Assembly (NCBI GenBank): GCA_963969345.1
Contig: OZ017768.1
Span: 3,744,718 to 3,808,717, forward strand
Source of the DNA: Turbatrix aceti
Lineage: Eukaryota > Nematoda > Chromadorea > Rhabditida > Panagrolaimidae
Direction of reading: 5' to 3'
Length of the DNA stretch: 64,000 nucleotides
Below the pieces are notes generated by a model, which saw only the letters and a list, made by a program, of their open reading frames with translations, searched no databases and was not told the DNA's origin. Shown here in pieces: positions 56,720 through 64,000 of this stretch. Made by a program: the position numbers and the translations under genes. Each line of letters starts with the position of its first letter. Within the stretch, counting starts at the first letter, position 1.

Positions 56720-58263
56720 GACAGATCTTGGCTTTCAGCGCATTGAAGCGTCCATCGCGGTTGGTATTCCTGCTTAGAAGGGGACGAGGGAGCCAGGCTG
56801 GCTGGCTGGCTGGCAGGCAGTCGGACAGGAGCGAGCACCGCCCAGCGAGGCAATCCTTCCTCAATCCACCGCCCTCCTCCCCCCCCCCCCGCCTGGAGGT
56901 AAGACAATGCCCGCGCTGGGCTCTCCCCTCTCCTATCCACCAGATATCCTGTGTAGTGCACTGGATCGTTGTCGTTGTCGTCGCAGGGCCATTTCACGCT
57001 AGATTTAATAACGCCATGAAACTGCCTTCATCTGCCGATTAATTGCACTGCTCTTCCTTGATTTCCCTCGTTCGTTCGTTCGATCGTTCGCTGAACCACA
57101 CACACACACACACGCGATCCTTCAACGAGTGGGATCTGCGTCGAAAGAACACCTCATAGGTTATGGACTTTAATGAAAAAAAAAACTAAACCGGTAGCCG
57201 CATCTTCTGGATTCTGTCTTCTGTCTTCTGTCTTCGCCAAAAATGGAATAAAATCCACTTCTTTACAAACGTAAAAAAATGATATTTCCCAACTTTGACG
57301 ACGATATCTAATTTTCCTTTCAATGACCTACGAAAATGAGCTGAACAAAAAAGAAGTTGTTTGACAGGTGTGACCGGACACCCGAAAAAAAAACACTTCC
57401 TTGAATGGATTTCCTGGGAAAGCCGGTCTTCTCACGCGTGGAGACAAAGAAGTTTACAAAAGAATTTACGGTCTAATAATTATATACCTGCCCGCAAAGG
57501 TTGTAATATATACATAGAACTACCGTTTTGCCCGCGGTCACAAAATCAAATCATCCTCGTTGAAACCCATCTTTGAATTTCGACCTGAATTTTATGCTTT
57601 TGATTAGGGCTTTCAAAAATGTGTATCTATTTAGTATTTTTGTTGTTTAAAGGTGTTCATTTTGACGAATAAAATGGAATATAGAACACACAAGACGTTC
57701 AATTGTCAATAAATGACCACTTGAATGAGTTCATCAACGTTTAGATGATGACATAAATTTTTTTAGAAATGCATTATTTTAGAAAAAAAATTAGAAATGA
57801 GCTGATTGATTTCCGGTTTGCGTCAGAATTTCCGGAATTTTTTTTGTAGATTTCGGAAAAGACAAGAAAATTTTGAATTCTGATAGTTCGGAAACAACAA
57901 ATAAAAAAAAACAAAAAAAACAAATGTAAAAAAAATAAATAAAAATAGCAATAAAATTACCGTTTATTGCGTTACTTTTCAAAAAAAAGTTTGACAGCCA
58001 ATAAATTTTTTGTTCGTTAAATTGGATAAAGGAATCAATGTCACGTTCAATAAAACAAATAATTTTCGATTTGATTCGTCGAATTTCGCCGGCAGAAAAC
58101 AAAAAAACCGTTACCTGCCAGATCGATGGATACACGATGCCGCAGAGACATTGATGGAAAAAAATATGCAAATTTCCATAGGCCATGAAAACTAGGGCAA
58201 CTCGTGCCGTCTCATTCGCAACGCCCCATCTGACTGACACCTTGTTTTTTTTCTAACCACAAA
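56720..58263. other. Intergenic region with simple repeats
   Basis: No supported gene. Simple repeats: GGCT tract near 56796-56814, a C run at 56879-56890, TTCG tract near 57069-57090 and a CA microsatellite at about 57096-57113. AT-rich from 57600 on. Confidence 0.45.
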
Positions 58264-59518
58264 ATGCTATCCAGAACACTTTTATCCCGCGGATTCTTTC
58301 TCCGATCGTCGACGCTTACGCCATGGTCCCAGGTCTCTCTGCGCGCCTGCTCCAAAAGCACCGCCGAGCTTGACGTATCCCAGCTGGTGGTCAAGACAAC
58401 CCCTGCGCTGGGCCAGAAACCCGTCGAGGCTGGTCCCTTCGGGCACATCTTCTCGCCGTACATGCTGGAATGTGACTGGAACGATAGTACCGGCTGGGCG
58501 GCACCTGTCATCCGGGATTTTGGCCCGCTGAAGCTTCATCCAGGAGCCACGGTGCTTCACTATGCTACCGAGTTGTTCGAAGGCATCAAGGCGTACCGGG
58601 GCGATGATGGATGCGTGCGCATCTTCCGCATTGACCGTAACATGAATAGGATGTACGCCACTGCTGTTCGCGCTTCTTTACCGGTATGAAAATTTTTCGA
58701 AAAAATATCAACAACAAAAACATTTTTAGAAGTTTGATAAAAACAACCTGACCAAGCTCATCTGCCGGCTGCTCAAGGAAAACATGAACTCGATCCCCGC
58801 AGGACCCGGTACGTCGCTGTACATCCGACCTACTCTCATCGGCACCGAACCCCACATCGGCATCCGACGACCAAAAAATGCGAAACTATTTGTCATTACC
58901 TGTCCGGTCGCGAACAATTACCACAACCTGGGAGCCACAAAGGGCGCAATTCTCTACGCCAACCCCAATTACATCAGGGTAGGCTCCGGAGGCGTGGGAG
59001 CCTTCAAGATGGGCTGCAACTACGCGCCTACGATCTTTGTTGGCGAAGAAGCAGCCGCCAATCAGTGCCATGAAACGCTCTGGCTCTACGGCCCTAAGGA
59101 GTCCCTAACCGAAGCTGGAACGATGAATGTTTTTGCCATCATGAAAGAAGGCGGCAAGGACGTTCTCATGACGCCGAGTCTCGAATCCGGCCTCATCCTG
59201 CCGGGCGTTACGCGCGATTCAATTCTCACCATCGCCCAGGAGCTCGGAGTTGAGACACGCGAGACAGAAATCAATTTTGCTGACGTCAAAAAAGCGGCCA
59301 AGGCTGGTAATTTGTCGGGCATTTTTGGATCTGGCACTGCCGTCATGGTACAGCCGGTCGAAGCTATCAAGTACATCAACGGCAAAAACGAGCCTGAAAT
59401 CATCAAAGTTCCGGTGGATAACTCGGAGCAGGGAATCATGTTTCGGCTGCGAAAGGCACTCGACGACATCCACCGAGGAAGAACCCCGCGTGAGGACTGG
59501 ATAACATTGATTAAATAA
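58264..59518 (+). CDS. bcat-1: Mitochondrial branched-chain amino acid aminotransferase
   Basis: PLP enzyme that transaminates leucine, isoleucine and valine with 2-oxoglutarate. Two exons (58264-58683, 58730-59518), 402 residues. The first 36 residues are a mitochondrial presequence rich in Ser, Arg and Leu. Fold type IV marks: HYATELFEGIKAYRG, RIFRIDRNMNRMY, SLYIRPTLIGTEP, the PLP lysine in GVGAFKMGCNY, LWLYG, EAGTMNVF, LPGVTRDSIL and IFGSGTAVMVQPV. The redox CxxC of vertebrate BCATs, which lies just after GSGTA, reads VMVQ here. Ends DWITLIK, close to the family end. A polyadenylation signal (59528-59533) lies 10 bases after the stop. Confidence 0.95.
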
Positions 59519-59527
59519 TTTGATTAT

Positions 59528-59533
59528 AATAAA
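59528..59533 (+). terminator. Polyadenylation signal of the BCAT gene
   Basis: AATAAA directly after the stop, implying a 3' UTR of only 25-35 bases. Confidence 0.6.
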
Positions 59534-59699
59534 CTCACTGACTTTGAACCATGCACTGAAAAAAATAACGTCAGAAAATTTTACAAAAAAGTAAGATTCT
59601 TTCAAAAAAATGTTTATTTAGATTTTTGGTAACCCCCAAAGAAAGACAAATGAGCAAATTCACTTTATTTAACATAAAAATTCAAGTGTGCATTGGCAT

Positions 59700-60101
59700 C
59701 AGGGATATGCTAACAGCAGTTTTTTGTTCTGGAACGAACACAAACATTTTTGTCAGTGTTCGCGAACGAACAACGACGAAAAGATTTTTAGCATATTTTA
59801 TACAAAATTTTGTCTAAATTGTGCATAAAAACGTAAACTTCGGTACTATGCGTCTTCACGTTTTTGGTGGACAGTTTTTCCAGCACTTTTCATTGCCGAA
59901 GGCAATTAACATTTTTGTCATTTTTGGAAAAATAACATCAATTTCGACACTGTTAAACTGATTTTACCTAAATTTTTGTTCGTTTTACCTGTTTGGAAAA
60001 TTTATCTTTGTTTGCGAACGAACTCGAACAAAGCAAATCTGTTTTCGAACGCAAGATTTGAGTTTATTCGCGGCACGAACACGAACGTTCGCCTATCCCT
60101 G
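59700..60101. mobile_element. Non-autonomous hAT-type element (MITE), 402 bp
   Basis: Ends CAGGGATATGCTAAC and complement of GTTCGCCTATCCCTG. Flanking 8-bp copies ATTGGCAT (59692-59699) and ATTGACAT (60102-60109) match at 7 of 8 positions. The interior carries TTCGCGAACGAAC blocks and matches the intron fragment at 44674-44895. No coding capacity. Confidence 0.8.
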
Positions 60102-60109
60102 ATTGACAT

Positions 60110-62560
60110 TCTTTGTCGGCTTTTTTCGACTGATAGAAATTTTTGAATATGTAAATGATTTTTGGCTTGTGTCTTTCCTGACCCCAAAAAATGCAGCTAA
60201 TGAATGACTAATTTCTGGTCACCTTTCATGCACAAAAAAATAATGCGAAAGAATGCGCAGCAATCAATGATAATGAACTGGCTTTCTTTGTCTTGAACAC
60301 GCTGAGCTGAAAAAAAATGGTCAACTATACAGCTTCTACTTAGGCTGCACGACAGTCGTCAGCGGTCATCGGTAAACAAATAAAAAAGTCTCTAATCTGC
60401 GCAATCCCCGGAAAAGTTGTTTCCGTCGAGTTGTTCACAGATTGGAAAGGGGATTGTAAGCAGCCGCCTGGCTACCAGACGAAGCAGTAGCATACAAAAC
60501 GTTTGATCAAGACAATTTGATTTTCTCCTCGGTGGAACGGATCCGATGGCCAAACAAGAAAAAAATCAGTGGTTTGATTATTCGTTTTCCCATGATTATG
60601 CGTGACGCATCTTTGAGGCTTCCAGCATCCCCGCGGCGTTCTTTGACACTAGTTTGCGGAGGATCGATCTTGTTTTTGGGTCGAGAACGATAATGAGAAC
60701 GAGACCCAATCGAAGAGTGTCAAAATCATACGCTGTCACCGGGCGCGCGTCAATTAACGAGGGCCTGGAGACGGGAGACGAGCTTTGTTCTTTTTTCGGG
60801 ACGTGAAATGACTCGACCAAAGCTATCCCCCCCTCTTTCAACATCGGGTTGTTGTGTTTTTGGTTGTCGATGTCAAGAGTCGAAGGGCTGCTGACTTGCG
60901 AACAGCCCCAAAATAGAATGGATTGGGGCTGTCGTTGCAACGCTGATGTGACATCGACCTGGCCCACCCCATCCTCTGAGTCGTAGCCCATCGTCCAACG
61001 TCTAACTTCCAAATCCGTTTCAAAAATGGTCTCAATCAATTCTGTTTCTTTCCGTAAAAAAACCTTCATAGTACAAGTAATTTTCACGTGCTTGCTACTT
61101 CTTGGAAGGCTATAAAACTCATTTCACGGGGCCTGACGATGGTTTATGGTCAGCTTGGCGCTTTTTCTCTCTCGTGCAAGCCATATAAATTCCACAGGCG
61201 TTTGTCTTATCACTTTGACAACTTCTTTCCCCCCTTTTTTTTACCTGTTGGCTGGACACGTATCGCCTCCTTCCTGCGGCCGCCGAAGGCATGTACGTTG
61301 TACAAGTCTCACCTGTCTTGTTTTCTTCTTTCCTTCCTACTTTTTGCGTGTTTTTTTCTTCGGACCTAGCTTGATCCTGTTATGTACATATTTATCAGCT
61401 GGGTGCTGTTGACGGTCAACCAACCAACCAACCAACCAACTCAGGTGCACCTGGGAAACAGTTTTGCAGGACTGGATTTTACCGAACCCTTGAATGTTGA
61501 ATAATTTTCCCAGACACGCGATTTTCCGATTTTACGATGTTTTTTGTCTTTCTTTGAAATAATCAGCCCAGGAATGCTCTCACCTGTACTTCATAGCCTC
61601 CGGGCAAGGAATGAGCACTGATAAAAAAGTAGGTATTAAAATTGAGGCAATTGCCGGGTGCTTGAAGGGTCTACGCGCTCCTTCTCTCCAACCACACCCT
61701 CGCCAGAAGATACCCGGTAATTCCACAGAGGGCTGATAACCCTTTTGTCTTCTGGCGGCTGCTGCGGCTGAGAGAAGACGTCGTCGCTACGCGTGACTAT
61801 TGTACCTGCCTCCATCGCCTAATTGGGGTGGATTTGGTTGCATGGCAGCTGCGAGAAATCAGCAAGACAACTAGGGTGCGCCCGGGCGGGCGAGCGTTGC
61901 TTTATTAATCGGGAGCGGCGAACGGTTGCCTGGCAAGACGCGGATGACCTTGCTGCCGAGAGTGGCCTAATTTCCCCATCAAATCAATGTCAGCCCCAAC
62001 GTCCAACGTGATATACGTGTGCTCTCGCCAACGAATAATTTGGTTTAACAAAAACCATCGTTATCCTGTTTGACGTCGAGATTTCATCGCATTTCTGTGA
62101 ATTTTCGCTTTTTGGATGACCGGTTCAGCCTCGCTGCTCTTTCACCCCCCTCTTTACCGGATCACAGTGATTTTTCAAATACCAAATACCTTTTCTGACC
62201 AAATGACCCCTGGCGTGTATTCGCGGACGAACAGTTCGGGATCGAAGACTGATCTCTCTCTCTCTCTCCCTCGTCGTCGCTCTGTGAAGCCCTGATCGAA
62301 TCAATGAAGCGCTTGTGTTTTTCTCAGAACTCAGCTGGAAGCCCTGGTCATATCTGTGTTTGCGTTGCCTGTTGGATTGCACCCACTGTACATTTACCCA
62401 AAAAAACTCCACCTAAGCTTTGATAACGAAGCTCATCTCGGTTTAAACGGTTCCTGATAACCTGCGTGCTTTCTTTTTTTTTTATCAATTTAAAGCTTAT
62501 TTCTTTTTTGGAAGCTTCCGCGTTTAAATCGGATTGAATCTGATCATCTCATTTTTTGCA
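60110..62560. other. Gene-poor region upstream of the myosin gene
   Basis: No supported gene. Simple repeats: CCAA tract at about 61419-61440 and CT tract near 62253-62268. Likely promoter and 5' UTR sequence of the myosin gene toward its end. Confidence 0.4.
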
Positions 62561-62561
62561 G
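62560..62561 (+). promoter_or_regulatory. Candidate trans-splice or 5' UTR acceptor of the myosin gene
   Basis: CTCATTTTTTGCAG ends at 62561, 109 bases before the ATG at 62671. Confidence 0.4.
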
Positions 62562-62670
62562 CCCCCGCTTGCCGTTGCCAGGCCGAATCCGCCGTATTAT
62601 GAATTACTGAATCTAAACTTAAAAATAAAATCTTGCCACTCACCGTCGTTAAATTTACACGCTCACAAAA

Positions 62671-64000
62671 ATGGTTGTTATTTCAAAGGGAGACTTTATC
62701 TGGATCGAATCCGCCCAGAAAAGTCAGTTCAATGCTCCGATCGGAGCGAGGGTCATCGGCAACGAAGCCGGACGCATCCTCGTCGTTGACGACATCGGAA
62801 ACGTGAGTTATTGTTTTTTCTGTTGGGTTTTTGAAGTGTCGATGTTCTTCAAAAAACACCTGTTGTGGATACTTGTCGGAAGTGCTCCAATCAAAAAAAA
62901 ACGGCATTTTTGAACACTCATAACTTGTTTTTGACTGTTTTTCACCCGAAACACCTGAAAACTCTCAAAAACTGTTCAATTTCGCAAGTTTGGTTGCATT
63001 GTAAAAGTTTTCATTCCAGGAGCAATACCTGCAGCCGGACAGCCGAATTCGAGTCATGCACGCTACGTCGATCCAGGGCGTCGAGGACATGATCAAGCTC
63101 GACGACCTCCACGAAGCTGGAATGCTCCGAAACTTTCTCATTCGCTACAAAGAGAAACTCATCTACGTAGGTATCCAAGGGTTTTTACCTGTCTTAACAC
63201 CTGTTTTTTTTTTAGACTTTTATTGGAAGCATTCTGATAGCCGTCAATCCTTACTGCTCGATGCCAATCTACGGCCCGGATACCGTCCGCCTGTACCGTA
63301 ACAAACGAATCGGCGAACAGCCACCCCACATCTTTGCCATCGCGGACAACGCTTATACGAGCATGCGAACCAGCCGCCACGATCAATGCATCATCATCAG
63401 CGGCGAGAGTGGAGCTGGAAAAACCGAATCGACAAAAGTGGTGCTACAGTTTCTGGCAACTGTCTCCGGTCAACACTCATGGATCGAGCAACAGGTTCTC
63501 GAAGCGAATCCAATTATGGAAGTTTTTGGAAATGCAAAAACTCTGCGAAATGATAATTCTTCACGTTTTGGCAAGTACATAGAAGTCCACTTCGACGGAT
63601 TAGGCGCGATCGAGGGTGCTCGAATTGAGCAATATTTGCTTGAAAAATCCCGGATCGTCAGTCAGCAGTTGGGTGAGCGGAATTATCACGTTTTCTACTG
63701 CCTCCTCGCCGGTCTGGGCAGGGAAGAAAAACATCAGCTCGAGCTAACGACACCGGGGGACTATCACTACCTCGCCCAGGGTAGGTGCCTCATCGCCGAC
63801 GGCAGAAACGACGTTACGGATTTCCTGAGCATGCAGGCGGCTATGAAAGTGTTGACATTCAAAGACGCGGAGATCTGGTCGATTTACAGGTTGCTGGCTG
63901 CTATTTTGCACACCGGGAACATCAAATATTTTGGTAAGCAGTCTTGGATTTTTGGGGGGTTTCCAAAAATCAGCTGCACGAATATGAAAAACTTTTATGA
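62671..64000 (+). CDS. hum-6: Class VII unconventional myosin, motor domain 5' part (runs off window)
   Basis: Actin-based motor. Three exons are visible (62671-62802, 63020-63166, 63216-63933), about 332 residues; an intron begins at 63934 and the rest lies outside. It starts [13 protein letters not shown] like myosin VIIa, with [11 protein letters not shown] and ILVVDDIGN of the short N-terminal region and no SH3-like extension of class II type. Motor marks: [28 protein letters not shown], the P-loop [31 protein letters not shown], switch [26 protein letters not shown] and [14 protein letters not shown]. The sequence is closer to class VII than to X or XV by its first exon. The ortholog in C. 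elegans is hum-6; the MyTH4-FERM tail is not in this window. Confidence 0.93.

Noticed and set aside
56879..56890. Poly-C run as a G-quadruplex promoter element
   Set aside because: A single homopolymer in a simple-repeat zone; no clear nearby transcription start to support regulation.

Overview
The window is nuclear DNA of a nematode. The first gene is a textbook cuticle collagen: N-terminal membrane segment, basic processing site, Gly-X-Y blocks split by cysteines, and a short last exon ending in a CPCPER-type tail. Introns use GT(A/G)AGT-type donors and T-rich TTTTCAG/TTTTAG acceptors with almost no branch-point context. Several genes have a free acceptor 0-35 bases before the ATG and no coding exon upstream, as expected for spliced-leader trans-splicing. 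A serpentine chemoreceptor-like gene, ShKT domains and the intron style agree. I cannot name the species. No bacterial, viral or CRISPR feature was seen.

Layout. 1-10 kb: cuticle collagen, then about 8.6 kb of T-rich sequence with no gene I can support. 10-21 kb: an FN3 membrane protein, a four-span membrane protein, a Core-2/I-branching glycosyltransferase, an unknown Cys-containing protein divergently paired with an axonemal dynein light intermediate chain (DNALI1), and a small secreted Gly/Ala protein followed by an array of a 15-bp motif. 21-28 kb: two diverged tandem NAA50-type N-acetyltransferases, a chemoreceptor-like GPCR, a small hAT-type MITE and an aminergic-type orphan GPCR. 28-33.8 kb: gene-poor. 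33.8-46.9 kb: DYRK kinase, mitochondrial intermediate peptidase, CSN6, a long coiled-coil/RG-repeat/acidic protein whose reading frame breaks twice, and an alpha/beta-hydrolase-like membrane protein lacking catalytic residues. 47-59.5 kb: a membrane-anchored M1-aminopeptidase N-domain protein without a catalytic domain, NDUFA9, a small unknown protein, a LITAF protein followed closely by a secreted ShKT protein (possible operon), an unknown secreted protein, and a mitochondrial branched-chain aminotransferase. 59.5-64 kb: a hAT-type MITE, gene-poor sequence, then the 5' end of a class VII myosin that runs off the window.

The genes do not form one pathway. Four products are likely mitochondrial (MIPEP, NDUFA9, BCAT, and perhaps none other), while several others are secreted or membrane proteins. 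The unusual content is (i) proteins that keep a fold but lose catalytic motifs (M1 N-domain, ABHD14-like, one NAA50 copy with an altered acetyl-CoA loop), (ii) a family of non-autonomous hAT-like elements with clear 8-bp target duplications, one with a paralogous empty site, and (iii) an unexplained motif array. Exon coordinates were derived by hand from splice consensus and reading phase; unless noted, exon lengths sum to an intact frame.
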